A stretch of 64,000 bases of DNA from Streptomyces fildesensis. Its GTDB lineage: Bacteria > Actinomycetota > Actinomycetes > Streptomycetales > Streptomycetaceae. The notes beneath the pieces were generated by a model. It was given only the letters and a program-made list of their open reading frames with translations, was not told the DNA's origin and made no database searches. Below, one piece after another: positions 33,380 through 42,293 of the stretch; position 1 is the first letter of the stretch; the number at the start of each line of letters is the position of its first letter. The stretch is taken from NCBI RefSeq assembly GCF_016107395.1, contig NZ_JAAIKO010000003.1, positions 248,001 to 312,000 of the forward strand, written 5' to 3'. A program made the translations under genes and the position numbers.

Positions 33380-35224
33380 ATGACTGCACGTGCGCGCGTC
33401 CGGGCCCCAGAACTCATCGGCAAGGGCGGCTGGCTCAACACCGGTGATCACCAGCTGACCCTCGCTGACCTGCGAGGACGCATCGTCATTCTGGACTTCT
33501 GGACGTTCTGCTGTGTGAACTGCCTGCATGTGCTCGATGAGCTGCGGGAGCTCGAGGAGAAGCACCGGGACACCGTCGTGATCATCGGGGTGCACTCGCC
33601 GAAGTTCGTGCACGAGGCGGAGCACCAGGCGGTCGTGGACGCGGTGGAGCGGTACGAGGTGCATCATCCGGTGCTCGACGATCCGGAGCTCGGGACGTGG
33701 AAGCAGTACGCGGTACGGGCGTGGCCGACGCTGGTGGTGGTCGACCCCGAGGGGTACGTGGTCGCACAGCACGCGGGTGAGGGGCATGCGCACGCGCTGG
33801 AGGCGCTGGTCACGGAGCTGGAGGCGGAGCACGGCGCCAAGGGGACGCTGCGGCGGGGCGACGGGCCCTATGTGGCGCCGGAGCCGGTGGCGACGCATCT
33901 GCGGTTCCCGGGGAAGGCGCTGGCGCTCGCCGACGGCGGTTTTCTCGTCTCGGACACGACCCGGCACCAGCTCGTCGAACTGGGCGCGGACGGCGAGACC
34001 GTCGTGCGGCGGTTCGGCGACGGGGAGCGCGGGCTGGTGGACGGCGGTCCTGAGGTGGCGCGGTTCAGTGAGCCGCAGGGGCTGGCGCTGCTGCCGGACG
34101 GTTCCGTCGTCGTCGCGGACACTGTGAACCACGCGCTGCGGCGGCTGGATCCGGCGACCGGCGGCGTGACGACGCTCGCCGGGACCGGCGGCCAGTGGTG
34201 GCAGGGGTTCCCGACGGCGGGGCCGGCCCATGAGGTGGCGCTGTCGTCGCCGTGGGACGTCGCGTGGTTCGCCGGCCGGGTGTGGATCGCGATGGCGGGT
34301 GTGCACCAGCTGTGGGCGTACGACCCGGCGACCGGGACCGTCGAGGTGGCGGCCGGTACGACCAACGAGGGGCTGGTCGACGGGCCCGCCGACGAGGCGT
34401 GGTTCGCGCAGCCTTCGGGGCTGGCGGCCGCGGGGGACCGTTTGTGGGTCGCGGACTCGGAGACGTCGGCCGTGCGCTGGGTCGAGAGCGACGGTGCCGG
34501 CTTCGTGGTGCGGACCGCCGTCGGTACCGGGCTGTTCGACTTCGGGCACCGGGACGGCGCCGCGGAACAGGCGCTGCTGCAGCACCCGTTGGGCGTCACC
34601 GCACTGCCCGACGGATCGGTCGCGATCAGCGACACGTACAACAACGCGCTGCGCCGCTTCGACCCGGAGACCGGCGAGGTGACGACGCTCGCGACCGATC
34701 TGCGGGAGCCGTCCGACGCGGTGCTGGTGGGCGGGGACGTCATCGTGGTCGAGTCGGCCCGGCACCGGCTCACCCGGCTGAGGCTGCCCGAGGAGGCGGT
34801 GCGGGTGGAGTCGGCCGCGCACCGCACGCAGCGGCCGGCGGAGGTGGCCGCGGGGCCGTTCCGTCTCGACGTGGTCTTCACCGCGCCCGCCGGACAGAAG
34901 CGCGACGAGCGCTACGGCCCCTCGACGCGGCTGCTGGTCAGCTCGACCCCGCCGGAACTCCTGCTGGAGGGCGAGGGGAAGGGCACCGACCTGGGCCGGG
35001 ACCTGGTGCTGAATCCCGAGGTCGCGGAGGGCGTCCTGCATGTGTCGGCGATGGCCGCCTCGTGCGACGACCCCGATGGGGGCACCTCCCAGTCGGAGAC
35101 TGGGGGAGAGTACCCGGCCTGCCATATGCACCAGCAGGACTGGGGCGTCCCGGTCCGGCTGGCCGCCGCCGGCGCGGGCCGGCTGGCGCTGGTGCTGGCA
35201 GGGATGGACGAGCCGGGCGAGTGA
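33380..35224 (+). CDS. thioredoxin-like/NHL-repeat protein (NHLRC2 type)
   Basis: 614 residues. The N-terminal thioredoxin fold (about 10-150) has the redox motif C45-V-N-C48 (WTFCCVNC). It is followed by about six NHL beta-propeller blades (e.g. LLPDGSVVVADTVNHALRRL, LPDGSVAISDTYNNALRRF) and a C-terminal beta domain. This is the architecture of NHLRC2, of unclear function. Near residues 567-577 a small palindromic DNA element (35075-35111) inserts a GGTSQSETGGEY stretch in the last domain. No signal peptide, so it is cytoplasmic. Confidence 0.88.
   Translation: MTARARVRAPELIGKGGWLNTGDHQLTLADLRGRIVILDFWTFCCVNCLHVLDELRELEEKHRDTVVIIGVHSPKFVHEAEHQAVVDAVERYEVHHPVLDDPELGTWKQYAVRAWPTLVVVDPEGYVVAQHAGEGHAHALEALVTELEAEHGAKGTLRRGDGPYVAPEPVATHLRFPGKALALADGGFLVSDTTRHQLVELGADGETVVRRFGDGERGLVDGGPEVARFSEPQGLALLPDGSVVVADTVNHALRRLDPATGGVTTLAGTGGQWWQGFPTAGPAHEVALSSPWDVAWFAGRVWIAMAGVHQLWAYDPATGTVEVAAGTTNEGLVDGPADEAWFAQPSGLAAAGDRLWVADSETSAVRWVESDGAGFVVRTAVGTGLFDFGHRDGAAEQALLQHPLGVTALPDGSVAISDTYNNALRRFDPETGEVTTLATDLREPSDAVLVGGDVIVVESARHRLTRLRLPEEAVRVESAAHRTQRPAEVAAGPFRLDVVFTAPAGQKRDERYGPSTRLLVSSTPPELLLEGEGKGTDLGRDLVLNPEVAEGVLHVSAMAASCDDPDGGTSQSETGGEYPACHMHQQDWGVPVRLAAAGAGRLALVLAGMDEPGE
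35075..35111 (+). repeat. small G/C-run palindrome inserted in the NHL gene
   Basis: The sequence around CTCCCAGTC-gga-GACTGGGGGAG forms a 7-9 bp hairpin with flanking GGGGGCAC. It is in frame and codes for Gly/Ser/Thr-rich residues. Confidence 0.6.
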
Positions 35225-35235
35225 GGGAGTGGCGT

Positions 35236-35262
35236 CGGCGGGGCCGGAGCACGGCCCCGCCG
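35236..35262. terminator. bidirectional hairpin terminator
   Basis: CGGCGGGGCCG and CGGCCCCGCCG (11 bp, 5-nt loop GAGCA) between the convergent NHL and DUF6458 genes. Confidence 0.82.
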
Positions 35263-35266
35263 GTCG

Positions 35267-35491
35267 TCACTCGTAGTAGCGGCGCTCCTCGACCATCGGC
35301 TCCACGCCGCCCCGTACGGTCTGCAGCCGGCGCCGCTTGAAGATGCTCACGTAGGCCGCGACGCCGATCGCCCCGACGGCCATCATGATCAGGCCCACCA
35401 GGTCGACATTGACGCCCGACATGTGCCAGTCGGTCGCGAAAGTGAGGATCGCGCCGATCGCGATCAGTGCGATGCAGCCGCCGATGCCCAT
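35267..35491 (-). CDS. DUF6458-type small membrane protein (paralogue 1)
   Basis: 74 residues with two membrane helices (IGGCIALIAIGAILTFATDW and VDLVGLIMMAVGAIGVAAYV), a basic KRRRL loop and a tail ending in EERRYYE. The SD GGAGG is 8 nt before the ATG. A paralogue at 57553-57792 shares the layout and the RYYE-type tail. Function unknown. Confidence 0.82.
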   Translation of the reverse strand: MGIGGCIALIAIGAILTFATDWHMSGVNVDLVGLIMMAVGAIGVAAYVSIFKRRRLQTVRGGVEPMVEERRYYE

Positions 35492-35514
35492 GATGTCCGC
35501 CTCCGTCGTGCGTT

Positions 35515-35579
35515 GGCCGTTCCGGTCGGTTCCGATCCGGTTGGTTCCGAGGGGGCGTCTACCCCCGACCGGAACGGCC
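35515..35579 (-). terminator. long inverted repeat after the aminopeptidase gene
   Basis: GGCCGTTCCGGTCGG (35515-35529) and its exact complement (35565-35579) give a 15-bp stem. The 35-nt loop holds a further GGGGG/CCCCC pair (35551 and 35562). It lies downstream of the leftward M18 gene and upstream of the DUF6458 gene, so it could end the former. Confidence 0.7.
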
Positions 35580-35621
35580 ATGCGCGGCAGCGGAGTTGGC
35601 GGGGCACCGCCGGACCCGCCG

Positions 35622-36911
35622 TCAGCTCTCGATGAAGGACTTCAGCGCGCTCGCCAGCAGGTGCGGGTCGTCCGCGCCGCTCAGCTCGCGGGCGGAGTGC
35701 ATCGACAGGATCGCCACACCGACGTCGACCGTCGTGATGCCGTGCCGGGCCGCGGTGATCGGACCGATCGTCGTGCCGCACGGCATCGAGTTGTTGGACA
35801 CGAAGTGCTGGAACGGCACCCCGACCCGCTCGCAGGCGGCGGTGAAGATGCCGCGCCCCGAACCGTCGGTGGCGTACCGCTGGTTGACGTTGGTCTTGAG
35901 GATCGGACCGCCGTTGGCCCGCGGGTGGTGCGTGGGGTCGTGGCGCTCGACGTAGTTGGGGTGCACCGCGTGACCGGAGTCGGACGAGACGCAGACCGTG
36001 CCGGCCAGCGCGCGCTGCCGGTGCTCGTAGTCGCCGCCGCGCGCGTGCACGGACCGCTCCAGGACGTTGCCGAGCAGGGGGCCCTGCGCGCCGGTGTCGG
36101 ACTCGCTGCCGTTCTCCTCGTGGTCGAAGGCGGCGAGGACGGGGATGTACGCGAGGTCCTGGCCGGCGACGGCCGCCAGAGCGGACGTCGCGGCGTGCAC
36201 GGACAGCAGGTTGTCCATCCGGGGCGACGCCAGCAGCTCGCGGTCGCGGCCCAGGTAGGCGGGCGGCTGCACGTCGTGCGCCATCACGTCCCAGCCGGTG
36301 ACCTCGGACCCGGTCACCCCGGCCTCCTCCGCGAGGAAGTCGATCAGATCGCCGTCGGTCACCTTGCCGAGGCCCCAGACGGGCTGCATGTGCCGCTGCT
36401 TGTCCAGCGTGAGGCCGTTGTCGTTGACGCCCCGGTCCAGGTGGATGGCGAGCTGGGGGACGCGCAGCAGCGGCCGGTCGACGTTGACCAGCCGGGAGGT
36501 GCCGTCGCGCAGCGTCAGCCGGCCGGAGAGCCCGAGGTCCCGGTCGAGCCAGCTGTTCAGCAGCGGGCCGCCGTAGAGCTCCACGGCGATCTGCCGCCAG
36601 CCGGCCGAGCCCATGTCCGGGCGCGGCTTCACCCGCAGGTTCGGTGAGTCGGTGTGCGCACCCATGATCCGGAACGGTGTCTCGGGACGTGCACCCTCGG
36701 GGACGTACCAGGCGATGATCGCGCCGCCGCGCAGCACGTACTTGCCGCCCTTCGCACCGTCCCAGGACTCGGTCTCCTGGACCTGCCGGAACCCGGCCTT
36801 CTCCAGCCGTTCCGCAGCGCTCGCCACGGCGTGGTAGGGCGACGGGCTGGCCTGCACAAAGGCCACCAGGTCATCGGTGTGGGCACGGGTGAAGTGAGGG
36901 TGGACGCTCAT
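35622..36911 (-). CDS. M18-family aminopeptidase (ApeB/DnpA-like)
   Basis: 429 residues, the length of bacterial M18 aspartyl-type aminopeptidases. Zinc ligand motifs are intact: GAHTDSPNL near residue 82, FDHEENGS, SSDSGHAVHPNY, and the C-terminal VGVAILSMHSARE. M18 enzymes form large dodecameric cages that trim acidic N-terminal residues in the cytoplasm. The start at MSVHPHF was chosen; there is no clear SD. Confidence 0.93.
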   Translation of the reverse strand: MSVHPHFTRAHTDDLVAFVQASPSPYHAVASAAERLEKAGFRQVQETESWDGAKGGKYVLRGGAIIAWYVPEGARPETPFRIMGAHTDSPNLRVKPRPDMGSAGWRQIAVELYGGPLLNSWLDRDLGLSGRLTLRDGTSRLVNVDRPLLRVPQLAIHLDRGVNDNGLTLDKQRHMQPVWGLGKVTDGDLIDFLAEEAGVTGSEVTGWDVMAHDVQPPAYLGRDRELLASPRMDNLLSVHAATSALAAVAGQDLAYIPVLAAFDHEENGSESDTGAQGPLLGNVLERSVHARGGDYEHRQRALAGTVCVSSDSGHAVHPNYVERHDPTHHPRANGGPILKTNVNQRYATDGSGRGIFTAACERVGVPFQHFVSNNSMPCGTTIGPITAARHGITTVDVGVAILSMHSARELSGADDPHLLASALKSFIES

Positions 36912-37050
36912 GGGGCCAGCATAGAAGTCCGCCGTCGCGGGATGCCGTCGGCGGGGTGCCCGGGGCACTTTCAGGGGCCCCTACCTACCGGGACGTCCGG
37001 ATCCGGCCCGGTCCCGACCGGATCCGGCCGAATCGGACCGGACCATGGCG

Positions 37051-37578
37051 CTACGGATGGATCCGGAACAGTACATTCCGGCGCAGCGGGCCTTCGGGGA
37101 AGTCCGGATCGTCGAAGTCGTCGGCCGGGTCGCTGGTCATGCCGATCCGGCGCATCACCGCCTGGGAGCGCACGTTGGTGGCGGTGGTCACCGCGAGGAT
37201 CTCCGGCAGGGCGAGGGTCCTGAAGCCGAAGTCCAGGACGGCCAGGGCGGCTTCGGTGGCGTAGCCGTGGCCCCAGGCCTGCCGGGACAGCCGCCAGCCG
37301 ATCTCCACCCCGGTGAAGGCGAAGCCCTCGTCGACCGGGTCCAGCCCGGCGAAACCGATGAACCGGCCGGTGTCCGCCACCTCGACCGCGAACCAGCCGT
37401 AGCCCCGCTCCTCGAACCCCTTCTCGAAGCGGGCCACCGAGGCCGCGCTCTGTTCGGGGGTGAGCAACTCGCCCAGGTGCTCCCGGACCTCGGGATCGGC
37501 GTTCATCTCCGCCCACGGCGCGAGGTCGGATTCCCGCCAGCGGCGGAGCAGGAGGCGGTCGGTACGCAGTTCAGGCAT
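37051..37578 (-). CDS. GNAT acetyltransferase (RimJ/RimL-like)
   Basis: 175 residues. N-terminus LRTDRLLLRRWRESDLAPW is that of the RimJ/RimL group; the acetyl-CoA loop is in WRLSRQAWGHGYATEA; the C-terminal VTTATNVRSQAVMRRIGM is the conserved N-x-x-S motif. It acetylates an amino group of a protein or small molecule; the target is unknown. The 36912-37050 gap downstream contains two copies of CCGGATCCGGCC 21 bp apart. Confidence 0.88.
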   Translation of the reverse strand: MPELRTDRLLLRRWRESDLAPWAEMNADPEVREHLGELLTPEQSAASVARFEKGFEERGYGWFAVEVADTGRFIGFAGLDPVDEGFAFTGVEIGWRLSRQAWGHGYATEAALAVLDFGFRTLALPEILAVTTATNVRSQAVMRRIGMTSDPADDFDDPDFPEGPLRRNVLFRIHP

Positions 37579-37734
37579 GGTGCGACGCTAACGCGGCGAC
37601 GCCGGCGGAAGCGATCGGTTTTGACTCCGGCGGGTTACTCAAAGTGCGGTATCGATGACGGAAGGTAAGGATGGGCCTCGGTCGCTCCGGAACCCGTGGG
37701 CGACTCCCTTCCCTTCTCTCACAAAGGTGAGCTG

Positions 37735-38553
37735 ATGAGCGAACGATCGAGGCACGCCATATCCAGTCGCGCACGTCGTCAACGGCTGTGGGGTCTGGCC
37801 GGCGGAGTGAGCATCGTGACCGTCCTCTTCGCGGGCACCGCGTCCGTCGGGTCGGCCAGCGCGGCGACGGGACACGGTCTGTCTTCCGCCGGGACCAAGG
37901 GGGCTGTCGCAGCGTGCGACAACAGCTACGGCTGCGACCACGAGGGCGGCCCTGAGACGGGTCCCCCCGGACCGCAGGGACCCCCCGGCCCGCAGGGACC
38001 GCAGGGTGACCCCGGTCAGCCCGGCCCCGCCGGCCCGCCCGGTGCTGACGGCGCTGCGGGCGCTGCGGGTGCTCCTGGCGCCCCCGGTGCTCCGGGTGCC
38101 ACGGGTGCCGCGGGCGCTGACGGCGCTCCGGGTACCGCGGGTGCGCCGGGTGCCGCGGGTGCTGACGGCGCTCCGGGTCCGGCGGGTGCGCCGGGTGCCG
38201 CGGGCGCTCCGGGCCCGGCCGGTGCCGATGGCGCTCCGGGTGCCGCTGGTGCTCCGGGCGCCCCGGGTGCCGCTGGTGCCCCGGGTGCTCCGGGCCCGGC
38301 CGGCCCCGCCGGGCCGGTCACCAGTCACCAGGTCGTCGGCACGCCGGTGAACACCCTGCTGGGCTCGGTCACCGCGACCGCGACCTGCCCGGCGGGCACG
38401 GTGCTGCTGGGCGGCGGGTACCGCATCGGCGGCCTGGTCACGCTGCAGGTCCTCGACAACAGCCGCGACGCGACCAACACCAACCAGTGGAACGTCACCG
38501 CCTTCGGCGCTCTCGGCGACACGATCACGGCCGTCGCGGAGTGCGCTCCGTAA
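37735..38553 (+). CDS. secreted collagen-like protein with 40 G-X-Y triplets
   Basis: 272 residues. A signal peptide precedes the SASAATGHG cleavage region, then a short linker with two cysteines ([12 protein letters not shown]). From about residue 75 there are 40 uninterrupted G-X-Y triplets (120 residues), starting with GPPGPQG units and continuing with [13 protein letters not shown] units, then a ~77-residue beta-rich C-terminal domain with two cysteines that could nucleate trimerisation. X/Y positions are rich in Ala, Pro and Asp, with no Lys. The start has an AAAGGTGAG SD. The DNA of 38040-38310 is internally repetitive. Confidence 0.9.
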   Translation: MSERSRHAISSRARRQRLWGLAGGVSIVTVLFAGTASVGSASAATGHGLSSAGTKGAVAACDNSYGCDHEGGPETGPPGPQGPPGPQGPQGDPGQPGPAGPPGADGAAGAAGAPGAPGAPGATGAAGADGAPGTAGAPGAAGADGAPGPAGAPGAAGAPGPAGADGAPGAAGAPGAPGAAGAPGAPGPAGPAGPVTSHQVVGTPVNTLLGSVTATATCPAGTVLLGGGYRIGGLVTLQVLDNSRDATNTNQWNVTAFGALGDTITAVAECAP

Positions 38554-38693
38554 CGCCGGATCACGGTGTGAACGGCCCTTGAGGCCCATTCGCCGGCCCA
38601 GGTCACGAAGCCTCCGCGCTTGGTGACCCGGGTCGGCTTCGCTGTGCGGCGGGCGGTCGTCCGCGACGGCGGAGAACGCGAGGAGAACGCGAA

Positions 38694-38739
38694 AGGCCGC
38701 GCCGCCCGTCCGGGGAATCGGGAACGGACGGCGCGGCCT
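38694..38739. terminator. hairpin between collagen-like gene and fadE
   Basis: AGGCCGCGCCG (38694-38704) pairs with CGGCGCGGCCT (38729-38739), with an inner CCGTCC/GGACGG extension. It serves the two convergent genes. Confidence 0.75.
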
Positions 38740-38784
38740 GTCACAGGGTGCGGGCAGAACGGGACCCAGGGCGGGTCCCTGGCG

Positions 38785-40611
38785 TCAGAACGCCTCTTCC
38801 GGCAGGTCCATCACGTCGAGCGTGACGGTCTCGGCCAGCGACCGCTGGACGCCGACGTTCGGCAGGATGTTGGCGGCGAAGAACTTCGCGGCCGCGATCT
38901 TGCCGGTGTAGAAGGCGGTGTCCTTCGCGCCGGCGGACGGCAGCTTCTCGGCGGCCACGGCGGCACCGCGCAGCAGCAGGTAGCCGATGACGACGTCGCC
39001 GGAGGCGAGCAGCAGGCGGGTGGAGTTCAGTCCGACCTTGTAGATGGACCGGACGTCCTTCTCGGTGCCGGCCAGGTCGGTCAGCATGGTGCCGACGATG
39101 GCCTCGAGGTCCACGGCGGACGTGGCGAGCTGCTCGCGGGCGGCGGCCAGCTCCTCGCCGCCGACGGCCTCGGCGAGGAACTTCTTGATCTCCTCGGACA
39201 GGGTGGTCAGCGCCTGGCCCTGGTCGCGGACGATCTTGCGGAAGAAGTAGTCCTGGCCCTGGATCGCGGTGGTGCCCTCGTAGAGGGTGTCGATCTTGGC
39301 GTCCCGGATGTACTGCTCGATCGGGTACTCCTGCAGGTAGCCGGAGCCACCGAAGGTCTGCAGGGACTGGGCGAGCTGCTCGTAGGACTTCTCGGAGCCG
39401 TAGCCCTTGACGATCGGCAGCAGCAGGTCATTGAGGCCGATGAGCGCCTTGGCGTCCTCGCCCGCCGCCTCCTGGACCGCGATCTGGTCCTGGACGGAGG
39501 CGGTGTAGAGCACCAGGGCGCGCATGCCCTCGGCGTACGCCTTCTGCGTCATGAGGGAGCGGCGCACGTCCGGGTGGTGCGTGATGGTGACCTTCGGCGC
39601 GGTCTTGTCCATGAACTGCGCGAGGTCCGGGCCCTGCACGCGCTCCTTGGCGTACTCCAGCGCGTTCAGGTAGCCGGTGGAGAGGGTCGCGATGGCCTTC
39701 GTGCCGACCATCATGCGGGCGAACTCGATGATGCGGAACATCTGGCGGATGCCGTCGTGCTTGTCACCGAGCAGCCAGCCCTTGGCGGGGTGCTGGTCGC
39801 CGAAGGTCATCTCGCAGGTGTTGGAGGCCTTGAGGCCCATCTTGTGCTCGACGTTCGTGGCGTAGGCGCCGTTGCGCTCGCCCAGCTCGCCGGTCTCCCA
39901 GTCGAAGTCGTACTTCGGCACGATGAAGAGCGACAGGCCCTTGGTGCCGGGGCCGGCGCCCTCGGGGCGGGCCAGCACCAGGTGGATGATGTTCTCGGAC
40001 ATGTCGTGCTCGCCCGAGGTGATGAAGCGCTTGACGCCCTCGATGTGCCAGGAGCCGTCCTCCTGCTCGACGGCCTTCGTGCGGCCCGCGCCGACGTCGG
40101 AACCCGCGTCGGGCTCGGTCAGCACCATCGTGGCGCCCCACTGGCGGTCCACCATGAGCTTGGCGACCTTGGCCTGCTCCTCGGTGCCTTCCTCGAAGAC
40201 GACGCCGGCGAACGCCGGGCCGGAGGAGTACATCCAGATGGCCGGGTTGGAGCCGAGAATCAGCTCCGCGTACGACCAGATGAGGGAGGCGGGGGTCTTG
40301 GTGCCGCCGATCTCCTCGGGGATGCCCAGACGCCAGTACTCGGAGTCCATGTACGCCTGGTAGCTCTTCTTGAAGGTGTCCGGCACCGGCGCGGTGTTGT
40401 CCGACGGGTCGAAGACCGGCGGGTTGCGGTCGGCGTCGGTGAAGGACGCGGCCAGCTCGTTCTCCGCGAGGCGCGAGACCTCGCTGAGGATGGTCCTTGC
40501 GGTCTCCACGTCCATCTCGGCGAACGGGCCGGTGCCGTAGAGCTTGTCGCGGCCGAGCACCTCGAAGAGGTTGAACTCGATGTCGCGGAGGTTGGACTTG
40601 TAGTGGCCCAT
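38785..40611 (-). CDS. acyl-CoA dehydrogenase (FadE5-like, ~600-residue type)
   Basis: 608 residues, the large acyl-CoA dehydrogenase form with N- and C-terminal extensions. Motifs: [13 protein letters not shown] (FAD/substrate), [36 protein letters not shown] and the catalytic glutamate of [10 protein letters not shown]. It performs the first step of fatty acid beta-oxidation with FAD. The start is [13 protein letters not shown]; 40 nt upstream is a palindrome that looks like a TetR-family site. A pirin gene lies 0.7 kb away. Confidence 0.93.
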   Translation of the reverse strand: MGHYKSNLRDIEFNLFEVLGRDKLYGTGPFAEMDVETARTILSEVSRLAENELAASFTDADRNPPVFDPSDNTAPVPDTFKKSYQAYMDSEYWRLGIPEEIGGTKTPASLIWSYAELILGSNPAIWMYSSGPAFAGVVFEEGTEEQAKVAKLMVDRQWGATMVLTEPDAGSDVGAGRTKAVEQEDGSWHIEGVKRFITSGEHDMSENIIHLVLARPEGAGPGTKGLSLFIVPKYDFDWETGELGERNGAYATNVEHKMGLKASNTCEMTFGDQHPAKGWLLGDKHDGIRQMFRIIEFARMMVGTKAIATLSTGYLNALEYAKERVQGPDLAQFMDKTAPKVTITHHPDVRRSLMTQKAYAEGMRALVLYTASVQDQIAVQEAAGEDAKALIGLNDLLLPIVKGYGSEKSYEQLAQSLQTFGGSGYLQEYPIEQYIRDAKIDTLYEGTTAIQGQDYFFRKIVRDQGQALTTLSEEIKKFLAEAVGGEELAAAREQLATSAVDLEAIVGTMLTDLAGTEKDVRSIYKVGLNSTRLLLASGDVVIGYLLLRGAAVAAEKLPSAGAKDTAFYTGKIAAAKFFAANILPNVGVQRSLAETVTLDVMDLPEEAF

Positions 40612-40650
40612 GACGACGGCTCCGTATCGCACTCGATCAGTTACGTGGCA

Positions 40651-40672
40651 GTACTACAGCAAGCAGTAATAC
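40651..40672 (-). promoter_or_regulatory. TetR-type operator candidate upstream of fadE
   Basis: Left arm GTACTACAGC, 2-bp AA centre, right arm GCAGTAATAC: an inverted repeat matching at 8 of 10 positions. It lies 40-61 bp upstream of the fadE start in an AT-rich strip within a 140-bp divergent gap. Confidence 0.55.
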
Positions 40673-40751
40673 AGAATGATGCTACCCGCCGGTAATAAGA
40701 AGCAACCCCTTCCCGCCCGGATGTGACGGGACACTCGCTAGTCTTGGGTAC

Positions 40752-41189
40752 GTGTACGGCTACGACCAGACCTCGCATCCCGGCCCACCGCCCGGCGCTG
40801 CCCCGATGCCGGGGGTGTACCCCGAGCCGTCCCCACCCTCGCTCGCGGACGCCGTACGGGCCTTCACCACGGGTTCGCTCTCCGCCGAGGACTTCCAGGC
40901 GATCTTCTCGACGTCGAAGGTCTACTGCCCGCGCGGCGAGAACCCCGGATTCCTCGCGCTGCACGACACACAGCAGCCGGTGATCCCGATGTTCACCTCG
41001 CTCAAGGAGCTGCGGCGGTACGCGGGCAAGGAGTCCAAGTACTTCGTCATCACCGGCGCCGAGGTGCTCGACCTGCTGCCGACCGGCTACGGCTTCGTGC
41101 TCGACATCGACGGCCAGCACCGGATGGTCTTCGACGCCAAGGCCGTCGAACAGATGGTCGAATTCACGATGCGCCGGATGTATGGCTGA
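40752..41189 (+). CDS. SseB-domain protein
   Basis: 145 residues. After a Pro/Gly-rich head, the SseB domain runs from about residue 30: VRAFTTGSLSAEDFQAIF, VYCPRGENPGFLALHDTQ, VIPMFTSLKELRRYAG, LLPTGYGFVLDIDG. The same fold occurs in ESX-linked and enhanced-serine-sensitivity proteins. Function here is unknown. The GTG start follows TAGTCTTGGGTAC with no good SD, so the first residues are uncertain. Confidence 0.78.
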   Translation: MYGYDQTSHPGPPPGAAPMPGVYPEPSPPSLADAVRAFTTGSLSAEDFQAIFSTSKVYCPRGENPGFLALHDTQQPVIPMFTSLKELRRYAGKESKYFVITGAEVLDLLPTGYGFVLDIDGQHRMVFDAKAVEQMVEFTMRRMYG

Positions 41190-41250
41190 CGCGAGCTGAT
41201 TCCACCCCGCTGAGCTGGGGGAATATCGCACGCCTTGCCGAATGTTCAGT

Positions 41251-41267
41251 ATTCAACTAAGTTGGAT
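41251..41267 (+). promoter_or_regulatory. pirin promoter with a 17-bp palindrome over the -10
   Basis: ATTCAACT-A-AGTTGGAT (7 of 8 arm positions paired) overlaps the -10 candidate TAAGTT (41258-41263), which is 17 bp from TTGCCG (41235-41240). It suggests a MarR-type, possibly redox-sensing, repressor. Confidence 0.55.
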
Positions 41268-41289
41268 CCAGAACACGAGGAGGACCGCC

Positions 41290-42240
41290 ATGCCCGCCGT
41301 GACCGTCGAGAACCCGTTGACCCTGCCGCGCGTCTCCGCGCCCGCCGGTGCGGTGCCGCGTCCGGCGCTGGCCGTGTCCACCGCGCCGAGCGGTTTCGAG
41401 GGCGAGGGCTTCCCCGTCCGCCGCGCGTTCGCGGGCATCGACTACAAGAACCTCGACCCGTTCATCATGATGGACCAGATGGGTGAGGTGGAGTACGCGC
41501 CGGGCGAGGCGAAGGGCACCCCCTGGCACCCGCACCGCGGCTTCGAAACCGTCACCTACCTGATCGACGGCACCTTCGTGCACCAGGACTCGCACGGTGG
41601 CGGCGGCGTGATCAACGGCGGCGACACCCAGTGGATGACGGCGGGCAGCGGCCTGCTGCACATCGAGGCGCCGCCGGAGGAGCTGGTCGTCACCGGCGGG
41701 CTCTTCCACGGGCTGCAGCTGTGGGTCAACCTGCCGAAGAGCGACAAGATGATGCCGCCCAAGTACCAGGACATCGGCGGCGGCCAGGTCCGGCTGCTGA
41801 CGTCCGCCGACGGCGGCGCGCTCATCCGGCTGATCGCGGGCGACCTCGACGGCCACGTCGGTCCCGGGGCGACCCACACCCCGATCACGATGATGCACGT
41901 CTCGCTGAACCCGGGCGCCGAGGTGACGCTGCCCTGGCGGCCGGACTTCAACGCTCTCGCCTACGCCCTCGCCGGGCGTGGCACCGCCGGCCCGTCGGGC
42001 CGCCCGTTCAGCACCGGGCAGACGGTCGTGTTCGGCAAGGGCGACTCGCTCACGATCAAGGCGGATGAGAAGCAGGAGTCGCGCAGCCCGAACTTCGAGT
42101 TCGTGCTGCTCGGCGGACAGCCGATCCGCGAGCCGATGATGCAGTACGGGCCGTTCGTGATGAACACCCACGCCGAACTGGCGCAGGCCTTCGACGACTT
42201 CCAGGCCGGCCGCCTCGGCCGGATCCCTGCGGGGGCCTGA
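41290..42240 (+). CDS. pirin family protein
   Basis: 316 residues, a two-cupin protein. Metal ligands are in the motifs WHPHRGFETV (two His) and LLHIEAP (His, Glu), which match the iron-binding residues of human pirin. Pirins act as quercetin dioxygenases or as redox-sensitive modulators. In S. ambofaciens a pirin was reported, as I recall, to affect an acyl-CoA dehydrogenase, which fits the fadE gene close by. The ATG follows a GAGGAGGACC SD. Confidence 0.92.
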   Translation: MPAVTVENPLTLPRVSAPAGAVPRPALAVSTAPSGFEGEGFPVRRAFAGIDYKNLDPFIMMDQMGEVEYAPGEAKGTPWHPHRGFETVTYLIDGTFVHQDSHGGGGVINGGDTQWMTAGSGLLHIEAPPEELVVTGGLFHGLQLWVNLPKSDKMMPPKYQDIGGGQVRLLTSADGGALIRLIAGDLDGHVGPGATHTPITMMHVSLNPGAEVTLPWRPDFNALAYALAGRGTAGPSGRPFSTGQTVVFGKGDSLTIKADEKQESRSPNFEFVLLGGQPIREPMMQYGPFVMNTHAELAQAFDDFQAGRLGRIPAGA

Positions 42241-42273
42241 CCCCGGACCGGTGACCGCGAACCGGTGACGGCG

Positions 42274-42293
42274 GCCGGCCGACTACGGCCGGC
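42274..42293. terminator. short hairpin between pirin and phosphatase genes
   Basis: GCCGGCCG-acta-CGGCCGGC; the loop holds the stop codon of the leftward phosphatase gene. Confidence 0.6.

Noticed and set aside
36969-37050. Mobile element from repeated CCGGATCCGGCC units
   Set aside because: Only two 12-bp copies 21 bp apart, with no transposase, target duplication or long terminal repeats.
38040-38310. Minisatellite or CRISPR in repetitive DNA
   Set aside because: The repetition is explained by the G-X-Y codons of the collagen-like protein.
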